A DNA stretch of 64,000 nt from Acanthosepion pharaonis (GCA_903632075.3 CAHIKZ030001813.1:4383501-4447500), one strand, 5' to 3'. Positions 12,122-22,989 are shown, numbered from the stretch's first letter. Program-made: numbers and translations. The notes: a model not told the origin generated them from the letters alone.

Positions 12122-12600
12122 ACTAACTACGTTCCTGGATTTGCTAATAGAATTACCCATTGTATTATTGTGTAAATACATTTAATTTCTTATCTTTAAT
12201 TCTTGCGTTTTTCATTCATTGGAGACCGAATTTCATCGCGGAATTCACAACACACCTGCTTCTATTTTACTAGTAAACACTCAAAAGAATAAAATAAATG
12301 CCTCTCGAGGAGGCACCTTGCATGAACGGATATTAGACATCAAGCTCACACCCTACCTCAAGTGGAACACTTATATACTATCCATCGTTAATGATGCAGT
12401 TAAAATGATCGGCTCCCTGTATCGCTCCAGTAAGTACCTGACTGCTCATGCTATCCTCTACCTTTATAAGAGCCAGATCAGGCCGAAAATGGAATACTGT
12501 TGCCATATTTGGGCGGGAGCTGCCCGTCTTGATAGAGTCCCAAAACGTCCCCGAATCCTTGTTAGAGAAGAATTATTTTCCACCCTCCATCCTCTCTCTC
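11244..12600. repeat. Inverted pair of LINE copies, arms about 297 bp
   Basis: Positions 11244-11540 and 12303-12600 are near-identical reverse complements (for example GGACTCTATCAAGACGGGCA against TGCCCGTCTTGATAGAGTCC). The 760-base loop contains (TA)n at 12047-12113. Transcribed RNA could form a stem of almost 300 bp. Confidence 0.85.
12047..12113. repeat. (TA)n tract in the loop of the LINE inverted pair
   Basis: Pure TA run between the two inverted Jockey-like copies. Confidence 0.97.
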
Positions 12601-12700
12601 TTTCTCTCTCACATGCGGAATGTGGCAAAACTGTCACTGCTCTATTGCTACTTATTACCCTTTTAATTTCTCCCTTGTCCCTTGAAGCCAAATTCTTTTG
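12219..12700 (+). pseudogene. Jockey/CR1-like LINE, plus-strand copy
   Basis: Reads without a stop for about 160 codons: LHERILDIKLTPYLKWNTYI, YKSQIRPKMEYCCHIWAGAA, then a short (CT)n at the same place where the minus-strand copy has a long one. It ends soon after, in frame-shifted MRNVAKLSLLYCY text. Confidence 0.85.
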
Positions 12701-13029
12701 ACCTTGACAGTATTTTCAATTACTCGTTAGATTGATTTCTAATTACTGTTGAATGGTGTCGACGTTTTCAAATTTGTTTTCCGACCACTCAATAAATGAA
12801 AATATCTTTTGAGTTGACACCTTTCTTACACTCTCCTGGAGCTCTAAGCGGGGGGACGTTCTTCTTTGAACATCGTAGACTGGCACTACAGAATCGCAAA
12901 GAACTTTGCTAGATAACAGAAACAACATCACTAAAAGACCTTCAACAACATCAAGAACTAATAACCGATGTAACTCGAAAAGAGTAATGACATAATCAAG
13001 GTATTGACATTTCATACGCTTTCTTTTTT

Positions 13030-13230
13030 TTTAATCGATTCACCCCAAGCAAGGTGATAATGCCACTAAGGTTCAAGGGGCTACTTGTAGTAAAAGAGAA
13101 TGAAAAAAACTTTAGAGGGAACAGGAAACTCAATCCTAAACAGAAAACAAGGGATACAAAAAGTTTTGAAGGAAGATCATATCAAAAGAGTGATAACAGT
13201 GGATTTGCGAAATCTATTTTTCTATGAAGG
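13030..13230 (-). repeat. Jockey-like LINE 3' UTR-like fragment
   Basis: TTCACCCCAAGCAAGGTGATAATGCCACTAAGG is the reverse of the 3' end seen after the Jockey-like protein at 48600-48655. Short direct repeats (about 40 bases, near 12970-13015 and 13388-13428) flank the region. Confidence 0.5.
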
Positions 13231-13234
13231 TCGC

Positions 13235-14045
13235 ATATCCGCTTGCCGTCAGATCACATATAACTCTACACATAACAACAAAATTGCTGTTGAGAAATAA
13301 GTTGTCATCTACTTTGGCAATCAACCTAGATGTAATATTTGCTTTAAGATTGTAGTTTGGTTGCTAACATGTCTTTAGCTAGTGTTTTTAATAATGGCGT
13401 AATCAAGATGTTGACATTCTACGCAACTCGAAACAAAAGATTAGGAAGGAAACCCACATCAAAACTAGAAAGAGCGCTAACAGTTAACATTACTATGACT
13501 TGAGAAATGTATTCTTCTGGAAAATTAATTTAATAGAATAATTTAATAAATTTCAAACGACATTAGAACTGCTTGTTTGGTCAATGAATGCCGAATGTTT
13601 CCTGATGAGAAAAACGGTTTATATTACCATTTCCATTATCATAGCAATTGTTATATTTCTGAAATTAAGCAATAAATATCAATAACTATGTTATTATATA
13701 CATTTATTTATTAAGGATATTTCTCGAGTTGAATGATAAACTCTCGCACCACCAAATGAATTACTGTAAATGTTTCTCGTAAACAAATATTATAAGCTGA
13801 CATCCATATGGTGTATTTACAACATACATATACCTTATCAGATTTAGTAACGGCCGTTTAATACTAATTTTATTGTTAAAATATTGGCTTTAGTAATTAA
13901 GTCTAGCATAGTGCATTAAAAACATTCGATTTACACATAAAATATATTTCTGCTATTTATGTATGACATTCAAGCGTCTGTCGGAATATGTAAACACAAA
14001 TTTTCATCATTAAAATTTCGTGATTATTAATGTTTAATTAGAATT
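13235..14045. other. AT-rich non-coding stretch
   Basis: Nothing recognised apart from the direct repeat at 13388-13428. Confidence 0.5.
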
Positions 14046-14047
14046 CC

Positions 14048-14175
14048 TGAATTTTTATATATCAAGAACAATATTAGCGGGTAAATGTATGACAAATTGG
14101 AAAAAAAGTTTTTGTGTGACGCATTTTGTCCTTTAGGACTTCAACGGACTAAATTTGTTGCATTGGTACGATTAC
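14048..14175 (+). repeat. Interspersed repeat R-A, copy 2
   Basis: Second copy of the repeat at 1128-1245, directly before the Penelope-like fossil. It may be the 3' region of that element. Confidence 0.65.
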
Positions 14176-14249
14176 ACATGCGTACGAACAAGGGATGCTG
14201 GGAATGGTATATAATTTAGCCGATTTCATTTAGATTCATTTTCTTTTTG

Positions 14250-14640
14250 TTTCGTATTAATTTTGTTATTAGATATCCTACACTGTGAAGATCTGCCCGA
14301 AATGGTGAAATATTGTAAGAGTCAAAGCATAAAATTGTGGATGACTTTGCGATCAAGGCACTCTCTAATCATTTTCGTCTCGTTTTCTTCTTTGATCAGA
14401 GAAGCATATTTTTATGTTAAAATTGTGATTAGTCTCTTTTCGGTGAGCAGCTAATGCATTTAACGTATTATTTTGTAAAATGTCCCTTTTGTGTTCATAT
14501 AATCTTTTATTTAGATTCCTTAAGATTTCTCCTGTGTATTTTTTGTAATATTTCTTACAGGCGATAGAGTAAATTCCTCCTTCCGGTTTTAGCTTATTGT
14601 TTTGTTTAATATTAACTTAGTATATTATTGTTTTAGATGT
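14250..14640 (-). pseudogene. Penelope-like element, GIY-YIG endonuclease fossil
   Basis: Minus strand from about 14640: KLKLNIQFVTTTSKT, then KPEGGIYSIACKKYYKKYTG (near 14590-14530), EILRNLNKRLYEHKRDI, AAHRKETNHNFNIKICF. The GIY...YTG pair and the R..N...RLYEHKR block are the GIY-YIG fold attached to the RT of Penelope-like elements. A stop follows near 14370. The RT part would lie at higher coordinates but is replaced by a (TA)n and a SINE. Confidence 0.8.
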
Positions 14641-14818
14641 AGTCGTAACAAATTGTATGTTGAGTTTGAGTTTCTGTTTAGCTGTAGTTGTGATAGAGTT
14701 GGTGTATATATATATATATATATATAAACCAACCAAGTAGTAATAATAGGCAATAACGACTTTTGAGAGGATACGAAGTGAACATCTATGTATTATAAAG
14801 TAAAACATTAAGCATCGG

Positions 14819-15200
14819 GCCTACGGCTATAGTACGCTGAAACACTGGTTCTCATATTATTACCAAAGTTAAGGAACGTCGAGATTGGACAGTAATTATA
14901 TGGGTGAACGCTCGAGTATACCAGGTTCGGTAAGCTTGCATGTGCGGGTGGTGTTAAAGAAAACGGCTCGGAATTGGGAATCGGAGAGCGGAGTTCCAAT
15001 TCCAGTAGAGTTCGTTATATTTACTTACGCGCAAATACTCTTGGGAAAAGGTATAAATCTACCTCTGTTCTTCCAAAGCTATGGTTTAATTAGTAGGACT
15101 TGTATCGGTGAATACTTATTGTCTCCCCAAAAATCGTACAATCTAAAACTATTTTCTGGCGTTAAATAACCTGGAAAAGGGTGATAAGACGTAAAAGTAC
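14819..15200 (+). repeat. 5S rRNA-tRNA chimeric SINE, full-length copy A
   Basis: Bases 14819-14937 (119 nt, the length of a 5S gene) align by eye with animal 5S rRNA from the first GCCTACGGC to the terminal TAAGCTT, including the internal promoter. A tRNA-like part follows (about 14938-15005), with a B box resembling GAGTTCCAATTCC. The body then runs to the shared 3' segment with TAAAACTATTTTCTGG and ends near GATAAG. Divergence from 5S shows it is a retroposon and not a working rRNA gene. It forms an inverted pair with copy B. Confidence 0.85.
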
Positions 15201-15780
15201 AAATAATTCAAACTAAAAACCGATGTAACATTCCTTCAGCCTCATTAAATACTAAGCTAAGCACAAACTAGCAAATTATTGAGCTTTTAATGGTCGTAAC
15301 AATAAATTATTGTTAAAGAAATAAGCAAGAATAAGATAAAGAATTTTAGTATGTAATAACCTTTCCAGTTGATTTATTTAATTATTCGATTTTTGTGGAT
15401 AGATCGAATTTTATGGAAAGAAGAATCATTTTTGTTTCAATCAAATGTTTATAGGTTCAAAAATTGTGAATGTATTCAAAATAGTTCCCGTTTAAAATGA
15501 GAACAAATATTTTAACGTTCACCTCTATTAGTAATATCCGTACTGGCTAAACGCTATAAAAACGAATAGAAAATTCATATTTAAAAAGAAAAAAAAAAAG
15601 AAAGAAAAATCTCATTGTAAAATGTCTTAATTTGCCAATAAACCGTGTTCAGTGTTGAACTGGAACGAGTTTTCTTATTGAGCCCGTTCGTTAGGGGTTC
15701 AAATCTGTCCAGACTAAAACACGAGCCTGATAAACTGCTGCTCAAGCCTGTTTTTTGTGGGGTCTTTCTGGATATAAACA
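15200..15780. other. Loop between inverted 5S-SINEs
   Basis: AT-rich. GGGGTTCAAATCTGTCC (15696-15712) looks like a tRNA B box, but no convincing A box lies at the right distance. Confidence 0.5.
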
Positions 15781-16168
15781 ATGATTGATTGATTAGTGTT
15801 TTACTGCTTATCAACCTTTTTCAGGTTATTTAAAGCCAGAAAATATTTTTAGATTGTAATGATTTTTTGGAGATAATAATGATTTACTAATACAAGTCCT
15901 ACTATTTAACCCATACTTGGGGACAGAAGAGGTAGATTCATACCTTTTCCAAAGGTATTTCCGTGTAAGTGAATATAAAGAACCCGACTGGAATTGGAAC
16001 TCCGCTCTCCGATTTCCGAGCCGTATGCTTTACACCCCACGCACATCCCAGCTTACAGCATCAGGTATTCCCAAGCGGACACCCATATAGGTACTCACCA
16101 GGCTCAACGTTGCTTAACTTTGGTGATCTTGCGAGAATCGGTGTTTCAACGTGATACGGCCGGAAGCC
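15780..16168 (-). repeat. 5S rRNA-tRNA chimeric SINE, full-length copy B
   Basis: Read on the minus strand, 16168 to 16050 is a 119-nt 5S-like head with the intact box A / intermediate element region (AAGTTAAGCAACGTTGAGCC) and a GATGGGTGACC-like box C. The tRNA-like part with CGGAGTTCCAATTCC follows, then the body containing the conserved TCTAAAAATATTTTCTGGC block. It ends at about 15780 in a simple ATCA/ATTG repeat, the expected short tail of a tRNA-type SINE. Confidence 0.87.
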
Positions 16169-16169
16169 A

Positions 16170-17030
16170 GACATAAATAAAGTAAACATAGAACTAGCAT
16201 TGAATCGTGAAGAACTATTGCAGGCTTAAAACCATTATAAGAATATGGACTGGTGATCGCTTAAGGGGTAAAATTACCAGTCACTCTAATAGTGCTAGCA
16301 TCTTTATCCTCAGTGTTTATATCTATATGTATAACGGCAATAATCGCCAGAGTTTTGAATTACGATAAGGCGACTGCAGATAACAGATTTAAGTTCATAT
16401 TCTTGAATATTTTAATACATAAAACAAGGGTAAAAATAAACAATAAATTACAAAAAATTATTTTATTAATTTAAAGAACAACATCGGTCACAGTAAACGG
16501 AATATAAGGGGAAATACTGTGTAACAAGAAAGATTTAAAACAAATTCTAAAATTTGGTTAAATTTTGGAAAATGATAAAAGCCAAGAATATTTCAGTACG
16601 TCCTCAAAATGGTATAAACAAATAATTAATCGCTGTAAAATGACACACATGTCGGAAGGGTCATCAACGTCACCCGTGACAACGGAACTGTTAAAAACTC
16701 CGCTGAATAAAGACTATTCAATCACACTTAATTGTCGAATCAATTTTCATAAAAAATCATTTCAATAAAAAGATTAATTGGAGAAAAATTAGATATAAAA
16801 ATTTATTTTTCCATTATATGGGGGAAAAAAAACTTATTTTAAATTTTTTTTTCGATTGTAAAAAAAATATATATAAAAAAATGAAAAACTCGTTGAAAAT
16901 CACTGGCCAAGGGTCAATTCGAGAATATGAGAGTTTTAAAATTTTATTAAAATTCAATTAATGGATAGCTTTCTATTTTTCATTACTGATGGAAATTAAA
17001 TTAAATTAAAATTTTATTGCAAAATATTAT
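16170..17030. other. AT-rich non-coding stretch
   Basis: Several poly-A and poly-T runs. Nothing recognised. Confidence 0.5.
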
Positions 17031-17034
17031 TGTA

Positions 17035-17230
<196 letters not shown>

Positions 17231-17453
17231 ACGCACGTGCGTGAGTCTGTGTTCCATTGAACAACTTACGCACCATTTAGAAAACCACAACAAAATCCTT
17301 GTAAATAAATGCCTATTAGACAACCTGAAAGCGCTCTCAACGAACACTCATTTGGCCAAATTCTAAACAGACCAAGTCCCAGAAAAGAATCTCTTATTTG
17401 CACACAAGAAAAAAACAAAATAATATTTTTATAAAAATACCTTGTCATTCATT

Positions 17454-17534
<81 letters not shown>

Positions 17535-17561
17535 GAAATGGACAAAGTCCGACAATTTATT

Positions 17562-17833
17562 TATTAAAGATATTTTTTATGTTTAACGTTTTTTTTTTTT
17601 TTTTTATAGATACAAGTATTTAAGTAAATGCTCTGTTTATAATAAACAGTATTAAATAACATTTACCGGCCTGAATGTCAAAAGGACGAATATTTTTCAT
17701 GAAAATATTCGTCCTTTGACAGGATTCAGGGATAAATGTTATTTAATACTGTTTATTATAAACAGAGCATTTACTTAAATACTTGTATCTATAAAAAAAA
17801 AAAAAAAAAAAAGAACGTTAAACATAAAATGTC

Positions 17834-17842
<9 letters not shown>
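17562..17842. repeat. Fold-back element 3, near-perfect palindrome between (TA)n tracts
   Basis: Arms 17562-17697 and 17700-17842 pair almost perfectly, with a loop of about two bases at CAT/GAAA (17698-17702). GTATTTAAGTAAATGCTCTG in one arm is matched exactly in reverse in the other, and the arms carry T and A runs of similar length. (TA)n tracts lie outside both arms (17459-17531 and 17838-17888). Confidence 0.9.
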
Positions 17843-17895
<53 letters not shown>

Positions 17896-18602
17896 ATTTA
17901 TCCTTATAATTCTTTATATATACATAGTTTATAAGAGTAAACTTTTTACTTAGAAGGCTTTTAATACAAATATCACCTATTTTTCTTTTAAGCTCAGATG
18001 ATTAAAATATTCATAGTCACTCGCCAATTGAAAGAACATTGAAGTCATCCGTCTTGCATCCGTTAAAATTCTCTGACATAAATGTCTTTGGTTCTGTGTT
18101 AGTTACTATTCACATAAGTAGAATTATTGAACCATTAATAACAATAAGCTGAAATTAAAATTTGGAAAATATAAAAAAAATACTGTACAAAAATTCATGT
18201 AAGTATTTGAAGTCAAATGATCATAAAAGACAAAAATATTTAAAAAAAATGTACGTTTGTGTCTGTGTATAAAAGATATATTCGAGCTAGTGTGCGCGTT
18301 TAGACATATACACAAACACGCATACATAGCAACTTGAACATTTTTAGAGGATATGTATGTATATGTTTGCATGTAAATAATTTTAAAATTATCTTACAGC
18401 AATGGTAAAAAATAGCGTTATAGACTTCTTCGGTTTTAAATAAGTATATAAAACAGTAGGCTCGATATTAAGTTAAGTTTACATGCACACACGCATACAC
18501 GTACACACAGACACACGCAAATACACACAAATATATATGTATGTATATAATAATGCGTCATCAGTATTTATTCTGGTGAAAATATATGTGAAAATGTTAC
18601 AT

Positions 18603-18805
18603 AATTTAACATGACTGTGAAATTCGTCATTTAACCATGACTTTGAAATTTGTCATTTAACCGTGAATGTGGAACTCGTCGTTTAACCATGACTTTGAAA
18701 TTCGTCATTTAGCCATGACTATGAAACTCGTCATTTAACCATGACTGTGAAATTCGCTATTTAACCGTGACTTGGAAAGTTGTTACTTAACCATGGCTGT
18801 CAAAT
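18603..18805 (+). repeat. 26-bp tandem repeat, about 7-8 units
   Basis: The unit CATGACTGTGAAATTCGTCATTTAAC repeats with substitutions from 18609 to about 18805. Units vary (TTTGAAATTT, ATGTGGAACTC, TTGGAAAGTT), so the array is old. Confidence 0.88.
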
Positions 18806-18998
18806 TCTACCTCCAATTTATCAATCAGTGCTTTTATCCATTAATATATTATTATTATTGTTATTATCTCCTTTGATTTCTGCTGTATACATATATCCTT
18901 ACGGGTGCCAACCAGGGACCTAAGGTCAGAAATGGCTTCATGATATTTTCCACTGATCATTTTTGTAAAAAAATAAAAAACAAAAAACAAAACTAAGA

Positions 18999-19260
18999 TC
19001 ACACACACATTTTACATAGATAAATCTCTTCGTAATGTGTGAGCTGTACTTGTTGATATATATATTTTTTGTATATCTTTGAGGCATGACTACCAGGAAT
19101 CACTTCAGTGAGTCTATCGGAACTTTTTCCAATCAATCTGAGTGCTCCAACTACAACTGGAATTACTGATGTCCTCATATGCAACATTTTTGAGATTTCC
19201 ACTTTAAGATCCTTGTATTTTAATAGATTTTTTAAGCTCTTCAAAGATAAATTACAATTA
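18999..19260 (-). pseudogene. C-terminal end of a LINE with restriction-like endonuclease
   Basis: The minus-strand frame reads LKYKDLKVEISKML, then TSVIPVVVGALRLIGKSSDRL and IPGS..SKIYK. This matches the tail that follows the restriction-like endonuclease in the CRE/R2/NeSL-type LINE seen at 43740-45260. The end (IQK.ALLGTAHILR in intact relatives) is decayed. Confidence 0.72.
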
Positions 19261-19267
19261 TTATTAT

Positions 19268-19415
19268 AATTACATGAGGGCAGCCCGACGTGGTGTAATG
19301 GTTAGCAAGCATGTTTCTTGAACAATTAGGACTGAGTAGTTAGTTCGATCCTCACTGGGTGCTCCATACGTTCGTCCTTGTGCCGCACCTAAGCTACGCT
19401 TTGAAAATCGCCATT
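19268..19415 (+). repeat. Short tRNA-SINE, about 140-bp family
   Basis: Same family as 29287-29427 in plus orientation: GTGTAATGGTTAGCAAGC, GTTCGATCCTCACTGGG, and a tail ending CTAAGCTACGCTTTGAAAATC. Confidence 0.8.
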
Positions 19416-20045
19416 TTTCGTGATCAGAATCTATTCTAAAGGAGTTATTTTATTTTTTTGATCGCGTTTGTGGATATTACTGCTGGAAATACCAGCTTTG
19501 TTTTTTTTAAGTTGATTCAAGCATTGGCTATGTTAGTCGCGGAATAATAATAATAAAAAAAAAGTCTTTTAAGATATGCCATTGTCTATGAGAAGTCATT
19601 TTAAAATATTTTTTGATCCTGGGCACTTAAGTCTACGTATGTGTGTGTGTGTGTTTGTGTATGTGTGTCCGTGCGCACGCGCGAAACCAGAGCCATTAGC
19701 ATTTGAATCTTTTGTAGGTTTGTATCTGTAGATGTGTGAGTAGTTCTGTGTTTAATATGATCAATGGCTTGAAATATACAATAGCAGGAATATAAATAAA
19801 TAACAAGGAATCGAGAAAAGTGAATCTATTTGACCATCACTCTTTCAATTATCTGTCCTTATGTGTCCATTTAAATGCAATAGTACTGTGCCTCTGACAT
19901 TAATTCTATTCCATTAGGATGTATATATGTTAAGTGCATTACTATGCACACGAATTTCTGTAGAAGATACCCTTATGTTGTTCTTAGAGGACAGAAAAAC
20001 TGCAGATAGCTGAAGTATGATTAAGACGTTATTGTCTTATCTTAG

Positions 20046-20150
20046 TATGGAGTACCCAGTGAGTATCGAATACCTTAGATTTACGTAAGAGTTGACAACA
20101 CAAGCTCGCTACCCATTATCCCAATCCTAGGTGTCCATAGATTAAGATCT
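20046..20150 (-). repeat. Short tRNA-SINE, partial minus-strand copy
   Basis: GTACCCAGTGAGTATCGAA to CCTAGGTGTCCATA is the reverse orientation of the 140-bp family head, with a decayed B box. Confidence 0.6.
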
Positions 20151-20237
20151 CGATGGTCATTTCGTAAAATTTTGCTTATTAACTTACTTTTTCCCCAGTT
20201 AGCACAGAATATGTCTATATTTCTGAGATGAGGTATT

Positions 20238-20475
20238 GTAATTATTTACATTGTTCGGACTGTTGTTCTCATCTTTATTGCCATATTCACGACGTTTCGG
20301 CCGTGGTACGATCCGGCCTTCTTCAAGTGATTGGAATTGGTGGACGAAATAAAGAGTTCAGTTCGAAATTCTAATCACCTGAAGAAAGCCGGAGTGTACA
20401 ACGGCCGAAACGTCGTGAATATGGTAATAAAGATGTGGACAGCAGTCCGAACAATGCTAATAATGTAAATAGCAC
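20238..20475. repeat. Fold-back element 4 with GGCCGAAACGTCG core
   Basis: Left arm 20238-20340 and right arm 20368-20475 pair: ATATTCACGACGTTTCGGCC with GGCCGAAACGTCGTGAATAT, and CCGGCCTTCTTCA with TGAAGAAAGCCGG. Single-arm relatives occur near 10290-10430, 27975-28085, 30560-30700 and 42300-42370, and a diverged one near 6150-6200. Confidence 0.82.
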
Positions 20476-20599
20476 AGAATATACTTGCAATATTGCAGAA
20501 AGTTTGTATTTTGGTTGGGGTTTATGTAACGTTGGAGTGACGTTAATGTAACGATACAATCCATTTCCTAACGTTTCGAAGTTTTGTAACTGAAAAATC

Positions 20600-22185
20600 A
20601 CGCACTGATGAAATAACGTCAGAATACATTTTCTTCAATTAAAAATATGTATAGAAGATATAAAATTTATCTCCATATGTTTTTTAAAAATTAAGTAACA
20701 TCACTTTAGATGATGAATACATATTCTAATATGTTAATTCATTATCCATTTTATGGTAATACAATATTAAAAGGCAACGCGAATTGTAAGGTTATTGCGT
20801 GCAGGTTGTGGGGGTTCCACAAAATGTTTTTGCAGCGTCTATATAACGGCACAGAAACTTTATATCAGAACATCATTTTGTTGGCTGGATTTCTAATTTG
20901 ATTCCAACAATAATAATTTGGATGTCGACATAAATTTCAAATTAAATATTTTGAAGTGAAATAGATATTTCTTGCAAAACAAAATGAATTGCCATAAATA
21001 TGGCTTCTGAAGTAATGTGCTTGTCATAGCTCAACTGGTAATAATGTCCTTCTTAACCTCAGAATGTAAATTTAGAACATGAACGCAATTTTACGATTAC
21101 ATACGTTCATTTATACATTTATAAATAATGTCTAACGACTTTTTGCAACTGTAGCTAAGTTTTTTATTGTTGAGACGATGTTTATTTTTTATGTAATATA
21201 TCCCTAACTAGCTTGCACAAATGGATGACAGGAAGGATAGCAAAAAGACAAAATTTACTTACAGCTAAAAAAGACAGGAAGTTGTGGAGAGCTATAATCA
21301 CCTACGTTCTGAAGGAAAACAGCACATAGAAGAAGAATATATCTTTGTCTAAGTAGAGAAAACCAAGACATAAGATCTTTTGACTACTACACTAAATGTT
21401 ATATATTTGAGAAACAATACACTGTCATATAAATATATTTAATATAGTTTGAAAACTCATGAATCTGATCTTGTGGGGTCCTAACCTTTCATTTTCCTAA
21501 AAATATAAAACTCAGTATAAACTGAACTTTTTTTTCCATCTATTGTGGCCATTTGGCTTAAAGTTCATATTTTAGTCATTTTAGATGAGAGCTTAGAAAT
21601 TTTCAAAGATATTCCATTGAAATTTTTTCACTTTCCGAAATTATAGGCTAATGTTTAGATATACAGAAAGGTGTCAGTTTAAACTGACACCAGGGGGATA
21701 TCGATGAAAATTTTCAGCATTGAACTAAATATACCAGTAAAAACCTTCATTCACATTATAAGTTCCGAAATATACTATCTTTCAAAAATTTGAGCTGATA
21801 AAATCTCCAAAAGATGTATATACATTTTTCTTTTCTCTTTTCCCGCGTTGTCCGTTTTCTTGAATACCGTTCTATGTACTGGCAACGTGTCGTCGTCATA
21901 GTCGTTACATCAGTTCAAAGCTGGTCTCTGGTGACATATACCCATAGACTTTGGCCATTTGCTGGCTTCCATTCACTCTGACAACGTGGCAGCTGGATAA
22001 GAACGCAGTAGTAGCCGCGCGTCTTGGTCATTAACAAAGTAGCGACGAGGTTGGAGGCTATTTTTTTTTATAACGCTTGAAGGGAAGAGAGTAAAATTTT
22101 ACGTGGTTGATAAGTTTTTATAGATATTGCTATTCCTACTAGTTTATTTATTGTATACGGTAATGTCAATGTTAAAACTTAGCCG
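20600..22185. other. AT-rich non-coding stretch
   Basis: Apart from the RTE-like end at 21210-21345, nothing recognised. Confidence 0.5.
21210..21345 (+). repeat. RTE-like LINE 3' end
   Basis: AGCTTGCACAAATGGATGAC to AACAGCACATAGAAGAAG is the last 130 bases of the LINE. Confidence 0.7.
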
Positions 22186-22189
22186 TTTC

Positions 22190-22760
22190 CTTATAAGGAA
22201 ACATTCGGTATTCATTGACCGAGCAGCAAGTGCTACTCAAGTTATTCTTATCTTCACTCACTGGCCATCGGTATGGAATCAAAGTATAGTATCTATTTTT
22301 TAAAAATCTCTAGTGGTAATGGTAATGAAAGCGGAAAAATTCAACATTCATTGACCGAGCAACAATTGCTACTCCACCTACTCTTTTTTTTTCACTCACT
22401 GGTTATCAGGATGAAATCAAAGTGTAATATCTGTTCTTCTCATATCCAATAGTAATGATATTATTAACCGTATCCTTATAAGAACAAATTAGAGGAGCCA
22501 GTCTCATTGTCGGTTGAAGTTTGTAAAATGTTTCCATTAAAAACAATTTTTTTAAAGAAAATAGGTTTTTCAAGTTCAGTAGCTGTTATAGCTCTTTTCA
22601 GTATTGATAGGGGTTTCCTTCCTAACCTTTTGTCTAAAGTCGCTTGGAATGTCAGCATCTTGATTGAGTCATTATTTTCTATTCGAGTTACAGGTGCTAT
22701 CCATTTCCTTTGTTGATGCTATTGAACGTTCTCAAGTAATATGGTTTCTGTTATTATATT
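22190..22760 (+). repeat. Interspersed repeat R-B with inner direct repeat
   Basis: ATTCATTGACCGAGCAGCAAG...TTCACTCACTGGCCATC occurs twice, about 145 bases apart (22210-22290 and 22350-22430). The following part (22540-22740, with TTGATAGGGGTTTCCTTCC and CTAACCTTTTGTC) is shared with 54900-55110 and 55420-55580. The element class is not recognised. Confidence 0.6.
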
Positions 22761-22989
22761 AATAATAATAAAAAAATTCACCTATACTTGTTTTCTGTAA
22801 TTAATTATAACCAATATTAATGAACTGGCATATACGTGTTTTCGATACTTAGTTAACTGAAATTTTGAAAAAACCAAATAGTAATTTATTGTGCAATAAA
22901 ATCACTTTATTACAATAATGGAATAATGACTTCAGGTTAATAATGTTTGTCTTTACAAAGCTAAATGTAAGTAATGCAAATAAAATACA

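Noticed and set aside
14819..14937. A genuine 5S rRNA gene
   Set aside because: The 119-nt match is diverged and always fused to the same tRNA-like and body sequence in five copies, so it is a SINE head. The same applies to 16050-16168.
15690..15715. tRNA B box (GGGGTTCAAATCTGTCC)
   Set aside because: No matching A box or stems at the right distance.
19268..19345. Functional tRNA gene
   Set aside because: A and B boxes are present but no cloverleaf with a clean anticodon and acceptor stem can be drawn, and the unit recurs with the same non-tRNA tail.
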